Assembly (NCBI RefSeq): GCF_002217405.1
Contig: NZ_MUHE01000005.1
Location: 62,001-126,000, forward strand
DNA: 64,000 nt
DNA from: Flavobacterium psychrophilum DSM 3660 = ATCC 49418
GTDB taxonomy: Bacteria > Bacteroidota > Bacteroidia > Flavobacteriales > Flavobacteriaceae
Reading direction: 5' to 3'
Below, piece after piece: positions 45,434-54,566 of the stretch. Both the position numbers and the translations under genes were made by a program. Below the pieces are notes generated by a model. It searched no databases. It was not told the DNA's origin and worked only from the letters and a program-made list of their open reading frames with translations. Position 1 is the stretch's first letter; each line of letters starts with the position of its first letter.

Positions 45434-46537
45434 ATGATTACAGAATCTGTAAAAGCTAACGAACTTCATAAGATTGATCCAGTTTTTGGACAATTGTCTT
45501 TCGATAACCACGAGCAAATTGTTTTTTGCAATGACAAAGATACTGGTTTGAAAGCAATAATTGGTATACATAATACCGTTTTAGGACCAGCACTTGGTGG
45601 TACTAGAATGTGGAAATATGCCAACGAATGGGAAGCATTAAACGATGTTTTGCGTTTGTCACGCGGTATGACCTTTAAATCGGCTATTACGGGATTAAAT
45701 CTTGGTGGCGGAAAAGCAGTAATTATTGGCGATTCTAAAATAGATAAAACACCAGAAATGATTGCTAAATTTGGCGAATATGTAAATTCCCTAAGCGGAA
45801 AATATATTACCGCAGAAGATGTAGGAACAACAACGGGTGATATGGACTTAATTCGTCTGCAAACACCACACGTTACTGGAGTTTCTATCGAAAAAGGAGG
45901 GTCTGGAAACCCATCTCCTGTAACTGCTTACGGAGTTTATATGGGGATGAAAGCGGCAGCTAAATATAAATTTGGTTCAGATGTTTTAGAAGGTAAAAAA
46001 GTTTTAGTGCAAGGAATTGGTCACGTGGGCGAAACTCTTGTAGATTACTTAACAAAAGAAGGAGCAAAAGTTATCATTTCAGATATAAATCAAGCACGTT
46101 TAGAAGAAATAGGTCATAAATATGGCGCTCAAATTTACTCAGGCGAGGATTTGTACGGAGCCGATGTCGATATTTATGCACCTTGCGCACTCGGAGCAAC
46201 TATAAATGATGATACTATTTATAAAATAAAAGCAAAAGTTATTGCCGGAGCAGCAAACAATCAGTTAGCAAACGAAAATATACACGGTGCAATATTGCAA
46301 GACAAAGGAATCGTTTATGCACCAGATTTCTTAATTAATGCAGGCGGAATTATTAATGTTTATGCAGAAATTGCTGGTTATGACATGGCAGAATCTATGC
46401 GCAGAACCGAAAATATTTACAATACAACATTAGAAATTTTCGATTATGCAGATGCAAATAAAATTACGACCCACCAAGCTGCATTAAGAATTGCACAAAA
46501 TCGTATCGATTTAAGAAAAAAAGAAATCCAAAAATAG
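45434..46537 (+). CDS. Glu/Leu/Phe/Val dehydrogenase (leucine-dehydrogenase type)
   Basis: 367-residue NAD-dependent amino-acid dehydrogenase. 'GPALGGTRMWKY', catalytic Lys in 'MTFKSAITGLNLGGGKAVIIGD', 'TAEDVGTTTGDMDLIR', Rossmann loop 'VLVQGIGHVGETLVDYL', 'APCALGATINDDTI' and 'GAANNQLAN'. The short length and the GLNLGGGKAV motif place it with leucine/valine dehydrogenases rather than glutamate dehydrogenase. It would deaminate branched-chain amino acids to keto acids, in energy metabolism or as a source of branched fatty-acid primers. Confidence 0.92.
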   Translation: MITESVKANELHKIDPVFGQLSFDNHEQIVFCNDKDTGLKAIIGIHNTVLGPALGGTRMWKYANEWEALNDVLRLSRGMTFKSAITGLNLGGGKAVIIGDSKIDKTPEMIAKFGEYVNSLSGKYITAEDVGTTTGDMDLIRLQTPHVTGVSIEKGGSGNPSPVTAYGVYMGMKAAAKYKFGSDVLEGKKVLVQGIGHVGETLVDYLTKEGAKVIISDINQARLEEIGHKYGAQIYSGEDLYGADVDIYAPCALGATINDDTIYKIKAKVIAGAANNQLANENIHGAILQDKGIVYAPDFLINAGGIINVYAEIAGYDMAESMRRTENIYNTTLEIFDYADANKITTHQAALRIAQNRIDLRKKEIQK

Positions 46538-46622
46538 ATTTACTTAATTACTTAGATTATTTAAGTTTTAGAAAATTAAACTTTAAACTTTTAAATTATC
46601 TAGAAAACTTAAAAAAATATTA

Positions 46623-46658
46623 TACTTTTGTGGAGCGAAAGAATTTCTTTCGCTCCAC
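46623..46658 (+). promoter_or_regulatory. nusB operon -7 element with hairpin at the transcript 5' end
   Basis: TACTTTTG (46623-46630) is an exact -7 element. Overlapping its last base, GTGGAGCGAAAGAA (46630-46643) and TTCTTTCGCTCCAC (46645-46658) form a near-perfect palindrome. A transcript started about 5 nt after the -7 box would begin inside the hairpin's left arm. Confidence 0.6.
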
Positions 46659-46681
46659 TAATTTTTAAATGTTCTTACAAA

Positions 46682-47626
46682 GTGTTAAACAGACGACATA
46701 TTCGGGTTAAAGTAATGCAGACGCTATATTCTATGCGTCAAGCACAATCAGATAATTTAGAAAAAGAAGAAAAATTCTTGTTTCAAAGTATCGAAAACGT
46801 ACAAGATTTGTACCTAATAATGGTGTCAATATTGGTCGAAATCCAAGCTAAAGAAGACACACTAATAGAAATTTCTCGTAACAAACACTTAGTTACTAAA
46901 GAAGAAAAAAATCCAAATCTAAAGTTTGTAAACAACAAAATTTTGACTATTCTAGCTCAGAGCAGGTCATTGCTAACTGCATTAGAAGACAGAAGAATTA
47001 ATAACTGGAAACTTAATGACGATTATATTCTAATCTTATTAAAAGATATCAAAGAAAGTACTTTGTATTCAGATTATATGCGTAGTACAAAATCTGATTT
47101 CGATGAAGATCGAGACTTTATAGCATCAGTTTTTGCCGATATTATTGCGCCAAATATTAAGTTATACGAATATTTAGAAGATCAAAAACTAACATGGATA
47201 GACGATATTCCTATAATAAACACCTTAATTCTTAAACAATTAAATGCTATTAAAAACACCGAAAATGGTAATTTTTATGTGCCAAAACTGTACAAAGATA
47301 CCGAAGACAAGGAGTTTGTAGGAAATTTATTTAGAAAAGTAGCCCTTAATGATCAGCAATTAGCCAAAGAATTTGCAGACAAAACACCCAATTGGGAAGC
47401 AGATCGTATTGCCGAGATAGATACGATTATTCTAAAAATGGCAATCTGTGAATTTTTAAAATTTCCATCTATTCCTGTAAAAGTTACTATTAATGAATAT
47501 TTAGAATTAGCAAAAGAATATTCTACTCCAAAAAGTAGTATTTTTATAAACGGAATTTTAGATAATTTAGTAAAAGAATTTGAAAGTAACGATAAACTGA
47601 AAAAAACAGGAAGAGGCTTAATGTAA
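46682..47626 (+). CDS. nusB: transcription antitermination factor NusB
   Basis: About 314 aa from a GTG at 46682 (reads MLNRRHIRVKVMQTLYSMRQ); the 18 in-frame codons before it would translate the leader hairpin. The NusB fold lies mainly at the C-terminus: 'WEADRIAEIDTIILKMAICEFLKFPSIPVKVTINEYLELAKEYSTPKSSIFINGILDNLVKEF'. The N-terminal ~180 residues are a helical extension typical of Bacteroidota NusB, which are twice the size of E. coli NusB. NusB acts with NusE in rRNA antitermination. It is the first gene of nusB-DUF1573-yajC. Confidence 0.93.
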   Translation: MLNRRHIRVKVMQTLYSMRQAQSDNLEKEEKFLFQSIENVQDLYLIMVSILVEIQAKEDTLIEISRNKHLVTKEEKNPNLKFVNNKILTILAQSRSLLTALEDRRINNWKLNDDYILILLKDIKESTLYSDYMRSTKSDFDEDRDFIASVFADIIAPNIKLYEYLEDQKLTWIDDIPIINTLILKQLNAIKNTENGNFYVPKLYKDTEDKEFVGNLFRKVALNDQQLAKEFADKTPNWEADRIAEIDTIILKMAICEFLKFPSIPVKVTINEYLELAKEYSTPKSSIFINGILDNLVKEFESNDKLKKTGRGLM

Positions 47627-47636
47627 AAATAAAATT

Positions 47637-48152
47637 ATGACTAAAAATATAATTAATTTTGTGGCAGTTATGTCATTATTGTCAACAATATCTTGCAAAG
47701 AAAAGGCTGATAACAGTTCGATTGTATTAGACGCAAACAATATGGTTGTAGCGCAATATCAGTCAGGTAATACAGTTGTTGTGCCTAAAAAAAACATGAA
47801 ATCTGGAGAGTATTCAAAAATTGAAATCGAAAATTCGGATTTCGACTTCGGAGAGATTATGCAAGGTGATAAAGTATCCCATATATTTAAGTTTAAAAAT
47901 GTAGGGAAAGGTGATTTAGTAATTTTAGAGGCTAAGGCAAGTTGCGGTTGTACTGTTCCTGAATGGACAAAAACACCTATAAAATCTGGAGAAAGTGGAG
48001 AGGTAAATGTTATTTTTAACTCTCAAGGAAAAATAGGACAACAACAAAAAACAGTAACGCTAACCACAAATACAGAAGCAGGAAACGAGATAATTCATTT
48101 TAAAGCAAATATTAATCCAAAAACGGGAGAAAATCCTGCAAAGACTAAATAA
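47637..48152 (+). CDS. DUF1573 lipoprotein
   Basis: 171 aa with a lipoprotein signal (lipobox-like 'LLSTISC', Cys near residue 21), so probably anchored in a membrane facing the periplasm. The DUF1573 Ig-like domain is evident: 'IENSDFDFGEIMQGDKVSHIFKFKNVGKGDLVILEAKASCGCTVPEWTKTPIKSGESGEVNVIFNS' with the family's CGCT motif. Function unknown; the gene order nusB-DUF1573-yajC is conserved in relatives as I recall. The gap to yajC is 5 bp. Confidence 0.9.
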   Translation: MTKNIINFVAVMSLLSTISCKEKADNSSIVLDANNMVVAQYQSGNTVVVPKKNMKSGEYSKIEIENSDFDFGEIMQGDKVSHIFKFKNVGKGDLVILEAKASCGCTVPEWTKTPIKSGESGEVNVIFNSQGKIGQQQKTVTLTTNTEAGNEIIHFKANINPKTGENPAKTK

Positions 48153-48157
48153 TTATT

Positions 48158-48430
48158 ATGGGACAGATTGTACAATATTTACCTTATATCTTAATACCAC
48201 TTGTGTTTTATTTTTTTATGATAAAACCACAAAATGATAAGATAAAAAAAGAAAAAAGTTTTGAAGCATCACTAAAAGTAGGGGACAAAATAGTTACGAA
48301 AAGCGGTTTGCACGGCAAAGTTGCAGAACTTGGCCAACAAACAATTGTTATCGAAACAATGTCTGGAAAACTTAAAATGGAACGTTCGGCAATTTCTAAC
48401 GAAATGAGTGAGGCGTTACATAAAAAATAA
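48158..48430 (+). CDS. yajC: preprotein translocase subunit YajC
   Basis: 90 aa. One N-terminal membrane helix ('YLPYILIPLVFYFFMI'), then the YajC signature 'RPQ'-like 'KPQNDKIKKEKSFEASLKVGDKIVTKSGLHGKVAELGQQTIVIETMSGKLKMERSAIS'. It accompanies SecDF in the holotranslocon. It is the last gene of the nusB unit, followed by a terminator; coaE, which follows yajC in some relatives, is not here. Confidence 0.95.
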   Translation: MGQIVQYLPYILIPLVFYFFMIKPQNDKIKKEKSFEASLKVGDKIVTKSGLHGKVAELGQQTIVIETMSGKLKMERSAISNEMSEALHKK

Positions 48431-48506
48431 CTTTATTCAGACATAAATAGTCACAAAATAATAATAGACTAATGCAAAATAGCTAGTATTATTGGCAAAT
48501 AATTAT

Positions 48507-48550
48507 AAAAAAAAAGGAGTAGAGAACCAAGTTTCTTTACTCCTTTTTTT
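48507..48550 (+). terminator. yajC terminator
   Basis: AAAAAGGAGTA ... TACTCCTTTTT (48511-48521 and 48538-48548) with an additional inner pairing GAGAA/TTTCT and a T-run, about 80 bp after the yajC stop. Confidence 0.85.
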
Positions 48551-48979
48551 ATAAGAAACTTTAAGGGTTAACATTGCAGTAATACATTTTATTGTTAAAT
48601 TTACTAGAATAACAAATACACAGTTTGTTTTTGCGAGAAATTAGAAATTTTGTCAAATGATTTAAATTCTGAGATTTTTCGTTCCTCAGAAGGAACAATA
48701 TGCGTACCAAATATTACAATATTTTTAAAATTAAGACAGTATAATTAAAACAAATTAGGAGTATTACTCATTATATAAAATCTTTTTTTTTAGAATAATA
48801 AAAAAAGAAACGCCTTTTTTATTTACAGTAAATAGCCAAATAAACACAATAACTATTGTTCTATGCTATCCTACAAATATGTAAAATGCCTCTTATAAGT
48901 TTTTTTAATCTCTAAAAAAACCGCAAATCAAAAACCGCAACTTTTTGACTACGTCCTGCTTTTTGGGCGTTTTTTTTTA
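48551..48979. other. long intergenic region with a half-copy of a mobile-like repeat
   Basis: About 430 bp, AT-rich, no ORF with coding character. At 48669-48701 TGAGATTTTTCGTTCCTCAG followed by AAGGAACAATATG resembles the right arm of the inverted repeat at 63350-63418 (TGTGATTCCTCGTTCCTAGG followed by AATGACAATATC), so it may be a decayed half-element. Confidence 0.4.
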
Positions 48980-48987
48980 TAAATTTG
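48980..48987 (+). promoter_or_regulatory. -7 promoter element of pyrF
   Basis: TAAATTTG, exact match to TAnnTTTG, 17 bp before the pyrF ATG at 49005. Confidence 0.55.
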
Positions 48988-49004
48988 CACCACAACAAAT
49001 CACC

Positions 49005-49832
49005 ATGACAACACCACAACTAATAGCACAAATTCGAAGTAAAAAATCCTTTCTTTGCATCGGTTTAGATGTCGATTTAACTAAAATCCCAGAGCATTTA
49101 CTCGAACTCGAAGACCCTATTTTCGAATTTAATAAAGCCATCATCGATGCCACACACGATTTGTGCATTTCCTATAAACCCAACACTGCTTTTTATGAAG
49201 CTTATGGTATAAAAGGCTGGCAATCGTTGCAAAAAACCATCAATTATATTAACGAAAACCATCCAGAAATTTTCACTATTGCCGATGCAAAGCGTGGCGA
49301 TATTGGCAACACATCAACCATGTATGCCAAAGCTTTTTTTGAAGATTTACACTTCGATTCCGTTACCGTAGTTCCTTATATGGGCAAAGATTCGGTAGAA
49401 CCCTTTTTAGCTTTTAAAGACAAACATACCATTATGTTAGCCTTAACATCTAATGAAGGAGCTTTCGATTTTCAGACTTTGAATGCCAATGGGAAACAGT
49501 TGTACAAACAGGTTTTAGAAACATCAATAACTTGGAAAAACAGTCAAAATTTAATGTATGTTGTGGGCGCAACCAAAGCAGAGTATTTTTCTGAAATTAG
49601 AAAAATTGTACCCAATAGCTTTCTTTTAGTACCAGGTGTTGGCGCACAAGGCGGCAGCTTGTCTGAAGTTTGCAAATACGGGATGAATGACAATATAGGT
49701 TTGTTAATTAACTCTTCTAGAGGTATTATTTATGCTTCCAATAAATTAGATTTTGCCAAAAAAGCAAGAGAAGAAGCATTGAAAATACAATTAGAAATGC
49801 AAGAAATAATGAGTTTGAAGTTTTCAATTTAA
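49005..49832 (+). CDS. pyrF: orotidine-5'-phosphate decarboxylase
   Basis: Last step of UMP synthesis. About 275 aa from the ATG at 49005 ([25 protein letters not shown]); an upstream in-frame start would translate the promoter. This is the longer type 2 enzyme: '[14 protein letters not shown]', '[13 protein letters not shown]', catalytic tetrad in '[22 protein letters not shown]', '[16 protein letters not shown]', '[10 protein letters not shown]' and '[11 protein letters not shown]'. The next gene follows 40 bp later. Confidence 0.96.
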   Translation: MTTPQLIAQIRSKKSFLCIGLDVDLTKIPEHLLELEDPIFEFNKAIIDATHDLCISYKPNTAFYEAYGIKGWQSLQKTINYINENHPEIFTIADAKRGDIGNTSTMYAKAFFEDLHFDSVTVVPYMGKDSVEPFLAFKDKHTIMLALTSNEGAFDFQTLNANGKQLYKQVLETSITWKNSQNLMYVVGATKAEYFSEIRKIVPNSFLLVPGVGAQGGSLSEVCKYGMNDNIGLLINSSRGIIYASNKLDFAKKAREEALKIQLEMQEIMSLKFSI

Positions 49833-49872
49833 AGTTAAAAAAATCAAATAACTTTAAATCAAAATAACCTTA

Positions 49873-50667
49873 ATGAAGCAATTTACAGACCAACTAGGAA
49901 ATACACATACTTTTGAAAGTACCCCGAAAAGAATCATTTCTTTAGTCCCTTCTCAAACCGAATTATTATGTGATTTGGGTTTAGAAGAAAATCTTATAGG
50001 GATAACAAAATTTTGTGTCCATCCGTATTATTTAAAATCGATAAAAAAGATTGTTGGCGGGACAAAAAAAATAAATTATGATAAAATTAGCGCATTAAAT
50101 CCTGATATTATTATTTGCAATAAAGAAGAAAATACGTTAGAAATAGTCGAAGAATTGCGAAAAATTTGTACTGTTTGGGTAACCAATATTATTACAATAG
50201 AAGATAATTTTCAAATGATTTCAGACTTTGGTCAACTCTTTAGTTGTCGTACCGAAGCACAAAAGATAAATGACAAATTAAGCTTTGGATTAACCGAATT
50301 TAAAAAATTTATAAAAGATAAACCCATACAAAAAGCGGCTTATTTTATTTGGAAAAATCCTTATATGGTAGCTGGTTCAGATAATTTTATCAATGAATTA
50401 TTAAAACTAAATAATTTCGAAAATATTTATGATACAGGCGAACGCTATCCAACAATAGAGCTCAAAAAAATACGTTTAGAAGGCGATCCAGATTTGGTTT
50501 TTCTCTCATCGGAACCATTTCCGTTTAAAGAAGAACACGCTTTTGAGATTGGAAGATTTACGCACCATGCCAAAACTATTTTTGTAGATGGCGAGATGTT
50601 TTCCTGGTACGGAAGCCGATTGTTAAAAGCTTTCGAGTATTTCAAGATTTTGCATAGTAAGATTTAA
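49873..50667 (+). CDS. cobalamin/metal-chelate-binding-like protein without signal peptide
   Basis: 264 aa of the helical-backbone binding-protein fold used by BtuF/FepB-type receptors: 'PKRIISLVPSQTELLCDLGLEENLIGIT', 'VGGTKKINYDKISALNPDIIICNKEEN', 'AAYFIWKNPYMVAGSDNFINELLKLNNFENIY', 'DLVFLSSEPFPFKEEHA'. It starts MKQFTDQLGNTHTFES with no signal peptide or lipobox, so it appears cytoplasmic, unlike true transporter receptors. No permease or ATPase gene is nearby. It may be an intracellular sensor or salvage protein; the ligand is not determined by sequence. Confidence 0.82.
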   Translation: MKQFTDQLGNTHTFESTPKRIISLVPSQTELLCDLGLEENLIGITKFCVHPYYLKSIKKIVGGTKKINYDKISALNPDIIICNKEENTLEIVEELRKICTVWVTNIITIEDNFQMISDFGQLFSCRTEAQKINDKLSFGLTEFKKFIKDKPIQKAAYFIWKNPYMVAGSDNFINELLKLNNFENIYDTGERYPTIELKKIRLEGDPDLVFLSSEPFPFKEEHAFEIGRFTHHAKTIFVDGEMFSWYGSRLLKAFEYFKILHSKI

Positions 50668-50722
50668 CAAATTTTTCTTGTCTATTATTTTTCATCTATT
50701 ATCTTTACTTAAAATTTGAGAA

Positions 50723-51508
50723 TTGATACATTATTCTATTTACGAAAATAAAGACAGTAAGCAGTGGGTAACGTTCGTGCACGGTGCTGGCGGAAGTTCG
50801 TCTATATGGTTTAAGCAAATTCGTGATTTTCAGAAGCATTATAATGTTTTATTGCTAGACTTGCGTGGTCACGGGAGTTCTAACGAACAAATAAAAAAAG
50901 CTTTTCATAATAAATATACATTCAAATCTATTGCTAGTGATGTTTTAGAAGTTCTAGATTATCTTAAGATTGAAATATCCCATTTTGTAGGTATTTCTTT
51001 GGGTACAATTGTAATTAGGCAGTTGGCAGAAACGCATCCAGAACGTATAAAGAGCATGATTTTAGGTGGTGCTATTCTTAAAATGAACTTTCGTTCTCAA
51101 ATTTTGATGCGTTTGGGGAATATGTTTAAATATCTACTTCCTTATTTGGTATTGTATAAGTTTTTTGCTTTTGTTATTATGCCAAACAAAAATCACAAAC
51201 AATCTCGTTTGCTTTTTATAAATGAAGCTAAAAAATTGTATCAAAAAGAATTCATTCGTTGGTTCAAGCTAACTGCCGAAATAAATCCAGTTCTGAAATG
51301 GTTTCGCCAAGTAGAAGTAAATATACCTACACTTTATATTATGGGAGAGGAAGATTATATGTTTTTGCCATCGGTTCGTAAAGTGGTCGAAAGGCATTAC
51401 AAATCCTCTAAATTATTTGTTGTCGAACAATGTGGTCATGTTGTAAATGTCGACCAACCATTGGTTTTTAATGCTACGGTGATAAAATTTATAAATGCTA
51501 TGAAGTAG
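50723..51508 (+). CDS. alpha/beta-hydrolase
   Basis: 261 aa from a TTG start at 50723 (MIHYSIYENKDSKQWVTFVHGAGGSS); no ATG fits, since the conserved first strand begins within 15 residues. Oxyanion 'HGAGGSSSIWF', 'LLLDLRGHGSS', nucleophile elbow 'FVGISLGTIVIRQL' (Ser between Ile and Leu, G-I-S-L-G), acid Asp in 'YIMGEEDYMF' and catalytic His in 'VEQCGHVVNVDQP'. Substrate unknown. 55 bp after the preceding gene, possibly co-transcribed. Confidence 0.88.
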   Translation: MIHYSIYENKDSKQWVTFVHGAGGSSSIWFKQIRDFQKHYNVLLLDLRGHGSSNEQIKKAFHNKYTFKSIASDVLEVLDYLKIEISHFVGISLGTIVIRQLAETHPERIKSMILGGAILKMNFRSQILMRLGNMFKYLLPYLVLYKFFAFVIMPNKNHKQSRLLFINEAKKLYQKEFIRWFKLTAEINPVLKWFRQVEVNIPTLYIMGEEDYMFLPSVRKVVERHYKSSKLFVVEQCGHVVNVDQPLVFNATVIKFINAMK

Positions 51509-51662
51509 AGAATGAATAGGTTTAATTTTTAAGGCTCATTAAATTTTCTTCTAAAAAAAATATAGTTTAAATAATTAAATTATAACTATTAGTTACGTGT
51601 ATTAGGACTTGATCCCCTTTCGGTTCCCGTATTAATGAATAATTTGATTATAAAAAAAAGAT

Positions 51663-51696
51663 AAAACCCTTTAAATCGTAAGATTTAAAGGGTTTT
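51663..51696 (-). terminator. terminator after tRNA-Val
   Basis: AAAACCCTTTAAATC-GTAA-GATTTAAAGGGTTTT, a 15-bp perfect stem with tetraloop, about 25 bp downstream of the tRNA on the minus strand; on the plus strand it could also end the hydrolase transcript. Confidence 0.9.
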
Positions 51697-51720
51697 TAAA
51701 CTAATTGTAGTAATACTTGT

Positions 51721-51794
51721 GGGCGATGAGGGGTTCGAACCCCCGACCCCCTCGGTGTAAACGAGGTGCTCTGAACCAGCTGAGCTAATCGCCC
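51721..51794 (-). tRNA. tRNA-Val (anticodon TAC)
   Basis: A 74-nt cloverleaf on the minus strand: acceptor GGGCGAT/ATCGCCC, D-stem GCTC/GAGC, anticodon stem CCTCG/CGAGG with loop TTTACAC (anticodon TAC, reading GUA), T-arm with GGTTCGAAC. No encoded CCA. It is alone, with no tRNA cluster or rRNA nearby. Confidence 0.97.
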
Positions 51795-51875
51795 TTTCGG
51801 GTTGCAATGTCTTGCGCTATTGCGAGTGCAAATATAAGACCTTTTTTTAGTTCTGCAAACAAAAATCGAATAAAA

Positions 51876-53090
51876 TTATAAAATTTCTGCAACAACAAAT
51901 GTACTTCCACCAATATAAATAAAATCATTTTGTGATGATAATTTCAAGGCTTCTTTGTAAGCCTCTGTAATAGAGTTGTATATGTTTCCTGTTAGTCCAA
52001 AATTAGTAGCTTTTTCTTGTAGAATCTTAGCGTCTAATCCTCTAAAAATATTTGGCTTGCTAAAAAAATATTTAGCTTTTTTGGGAAATAAAGGTAAAAC
52101 ATCGTCTAAATCCTTATCGTTTACAAAGCCTAGAACAAAAAATAAGTTGTCAAATTCTTCTTTTTGAATCTGATTTAATACAATTTTTAAGCCATGACTA
52201 TTGTGAGCTGTATCGCAAATTACTTTTGGATTTGAATGTATTTGTTGCCAACGACCTAATAAACCTGTGTTTTTTGCCACATTTAGTAATCCGTCTTTTA
52301 GATTTTCTTCCGAAACAGAAAAATGAGGTTTTAATACCCTAATGGTTTGAATAGCTGTTTTCTTATTTTGTTGCTGGTAATCGCCTAATAAATCACTCGG
52401 ATATTCTTTAGTGATTAAATCTGAAGCAAAATAAATATCTGCCTTACAATCTTTGGCTTTAGCTAAAAAAACTCCTTTGGTTTTGTCGTTGTATTCTCCT
52501 ACAATTACAGGGGTATTGGGTTTTATGATCCCCGCTTTTTCGTTTGCAATAGCTTCTAATGTATTGCCTAAAAAGAGAGTGTGATCTAAACCAATATTAG
52601 TAATTACCGAAACTAGCGGTTTAATAATATTTGTAGAATCTAGTCTTCCGCCCATTCCTACTTCAATGACTGCAACATCAATTTCTTGTTTTGCAAAATA
52701 ATCGAAAGACAAGCCCACTGTCATTTCAAAAAAACTTAAGTTGTTTTCTTCAAAAAAAGGTTTGTTTTTAGCAACAAAATCTATTACAAAATCTTCAGAA
52801 ATTGCTAGTCCATTTATTTTTATCCTCTCCCTAAAATCTTTTAAATGTGGAGAAGTGTATAGCCCAACTTTGTAACCTGCTTCTTGTAAAACCGAAGCAA
52901 TCATAGACGAGCTAGAGCCTTTACCATTAGTTCCTGCTACGTGAATCGTTTTTACTTTTAGCTCAGGATTTCCCAAATGATTGGCCAGCAAAATGGTGTT
53001 TACTAAATCTTTTCTGTATGCCGAAGCACCTTGCTGCTGGTACATGGGTAGTTGTGCAAATAGCCAGTCTAAAGTTTGTTGGTAATTCAT
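51876..53090 (-). CDS. folC: folylpolyglutamate synthase / dihydrofolate synthase
   Basis: Adds glutamate to (dihydro)folate. About 404 aa from the ATG at 53090 (MNYQQTLDWLFAQLPMYQQQG), preferred over an AT-rich upstream start. Mur-ligase ATP site 'IHVAGTNGKGSSSSMIASVL', 'YTSPHLKDFRERI', 'AVIEVGMGGRLDSTNII', 'ITNIGLDHTLFLGNTLEAIANEKAGI' and the C-terminal 'VICDTAHNSHGL'. Transcribed divergently from exbB. Confidence 0.96.
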   Translation of the reverse strand: MNYQQTLDWLFAQLPMYQQQGASAYRKDLVNTILLANHLGNPELKVKTIHVAGTNGKGSSSSMIASVLQEAGYKVGLYTSPHLKDFRERIKINGLAISEDFVIDFVAKNKPFFEENNLSFFEMTVGLSFDYFAKQEIDVAVIEVGMGGRLDSTNIIKPLVSVITNIGLDHTLFLGNTLEAIANEKAGIIKPNTPVIVGEYNDKTKGVFLAKAKDCKADIYFASDLITKEYPSDLLGDYQQQNKKTAIQTIRVLKPHFSVSEENLKDGLLNVAKNTGLLGRWQQIHSNPKVICDTAHNSHGLKIVLNQIQKEEFDNLFFVLGFVNDKDLDDVLPLFPKKAKYFFSKPNIFRGLDAKILQEKATNFGLTGNIYNSITEAYKEALKLSSQNDFIYIGGSTFVVAEIL

Positions 53091-53283
53091 ATAATGATTA
53101 AATAAATATTTAAAATACAAGTTCTTTTTAATTCACGAAAAAATAAAACTATAAATTGGTTATAATAAGTTATTTTCATTGTTCATAAAATAATTTATCT
53201 ATTTTTTAGTTTAATATAAAATAGACAATTACCTTTATGCAAAATTGAGCTATTTTTTAATATAAATAAAGTACTTTACCCAC

Positions 53284-54000
53284 ATGATTGGATTTTTTTT
53301 ACAAGCCCAAAACGACACCATTGCTGCTGCATCTAGCGCAGTCATTCAAAATGTTGTAAAAGACAACGAAATTTCAGTTTTAGGATTTATTATGAAAGGC
53401 GGATTTTTCTTAATCCCAATTGCCTTATTACTGTTTTACACGATTTATGTAATCATCGAGCGGTATCTCTATTTAAAAAAGCACACAAAATACGACACTC
53501 ATTTGATGAAAGACATCAGGATTCATCTAAATTCTGGTCATATCGAAATGGCAATTGCTTCTGCCGAAAAAGACACCACAGCCTCCGGAAATGTTATAAA
53601 AGAAGGGCTTCATACCATAGGCAGACCTATTGCAGAGATTGAATCGAATATGGAAAAAGTGGCCAATATAGAAATTGGGCAAATGGAACAACGCTTGGGG
53701 CATCTAGGACTTATAGCAGGTATTGCGCCAACCTTAGGTTTTATAGGAACTATTGGCGGTGTAATTAAGATTTTTTATAGTATTTCTATTACAGAAAACA
53801 TAAGTATAGGGAATATTTCTGGTGGTCTCTACGAGAAAATGATTAGCTCTGGTTCAGGGCTAATTGTTGGGCTTGTAGCTTACTCTGCCTACCATTTATT
53901 TAACGGAGTCATAGATAGTTTTTCGTTAAATATTCAGCGCCATGTATTAGAATTTGTAAACATAATTCAGAGACCAAATGCCACAAATAAAACGAAATAA
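53284..54000 (+). CDS. exbB: ExbB/TolQ-family proton-channel subunit
   Basis: 238 aa. Three-TM MotA/TolQ/ExbB pattern: 'GFFLIPIALLLFYTIYVIIERYLYL', then a cytoplasmic loop, 'LGLIAGIAPTLGFIGTIGGVIKIF' and 'GLIVGLVAYSAYHLFNGVIDSF'. It energises TonB (or Tol/Gld-like) transport with ExbD. It overlaps exbD by 23 bp. A near -7 box (TACCTTTA, 53230-53237) lies upstream. No tonB gene follows. Confidence 0.92.
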   Translation: MIGFFLQAQNDTIAAASSAVIQNVVKDNEISVLGFIMKGGFFLIPIALLLFYTIYVIIERYLYLKKHTKYDTHLMKDIRIHLNSGHIEMAIASAEKDTTASGNVIKEGLHTIGRPIAEIESNMEKVANIEIGQMEQRLGHLGLIAGIAPTLGFIGTIGGVIKIFYSISITENISIGNISGGLYEKMISSGSGLIVGLVAYSAYHLFNGVIDSFSLNIQRHVLEFVNIIQRPNATNKTK

Positions 54001-54379
54001 ACGATTTCATGCAGAAATAGCAACATCGTCATTAAGTGATATTATGTTCTTTTTGCTATTATTTTTCCTAATCATATCTACATTGGCAAACCCAAATGTC
54101 ATAAAAATGACCTTGCCAAAATCTAAAAATAACGAAAAAACAAACAAGCAACACATTACACTTTCAGTTACCGAAGCCAAGAAGTTTTATCTAGACAAAC
54201 AAGAAGTCCCGTTCGATAACTTAGAAACTACTTTACTGTCAAAATTAGGAGCAACCAAAGACCAAGCAGTCATTGTTCGCATTCCGTACAATATGCAAGT
54301 GCAAGATTTAGTCGATGTTTTGCAAATAGGCGTAAAAAACAATTTAAAATTTGTAATAGCTACCAGTGCAAGCAAATAA
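53978..54379 (+). CDS. exbD: ExbD/TolR-family biopolymer transporter
   Basis: 133 aa. One TM near the N-terminus with the essential Asp: 'ATSSLSDIMFFLLLFFLIISTLANPNVIKMTLPKSK', then a small periplasmic domain 'ITLSVTEAKKFYLDKQEVPFDNLETTLLSKL...DLVDVLQIGVKNNLKFVIAT'. Partner of the overlapping exbB gene. In many relatives a tonB gene comes next; here a repeat element follows at 54399. Confidence 0.92.
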   Translation: MPQIKRNKRFHAEIATSSLSDIMFFLLLFFLIISTLANPNVIKMTLPKSKNNEKTNKQHITLSVTEAKKFYLDKQEVPFDNLETTLLSKLGATKDQAVIVRIPYNMQVQDLVDVLQIGVKNNLKFVIATSASK

Positions 54380-54398
54380 AATTAAATATTTTTATTAA

Positions 54399-54490
54399 GG
54401 AGCTATTCCTGCTTTTCGCTATATCTTTTATAAAAAAAAACCATTTAGAGAAAACTAAATGGTTTTTTTATAAAAGTTCAGGGCTAGGGC
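54399..54490. repeat. intergenic repeat family 2, copy 2, with hairpin
   Basis: GGAGCTATTCCTGCTTTTCG, ATATCTTTT, then a strong central hairpin (AAAACCATTTAG...CTAAATGGTTTT with T-run, usable as an exbD terminator), AAAAG and GGGCTAGGGC. Reverse orientation of 8867-8950. The central hairpin differs between copies. Confidence 0.68.
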
Positions 54491-54566
54491 ATACCTTTCT
54501 ATTCAAATTTATAAATTCTAACAAAGCATTGGTTTTATTATAAAATGATTAAAAAAAACATTCTAA

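Noticed and set aside
51591..51640. possible further repeat copy (ATTAGGACTTGATCCCC...)
   Set aside because: Similarity to family 1 is too weak to claim by eye.
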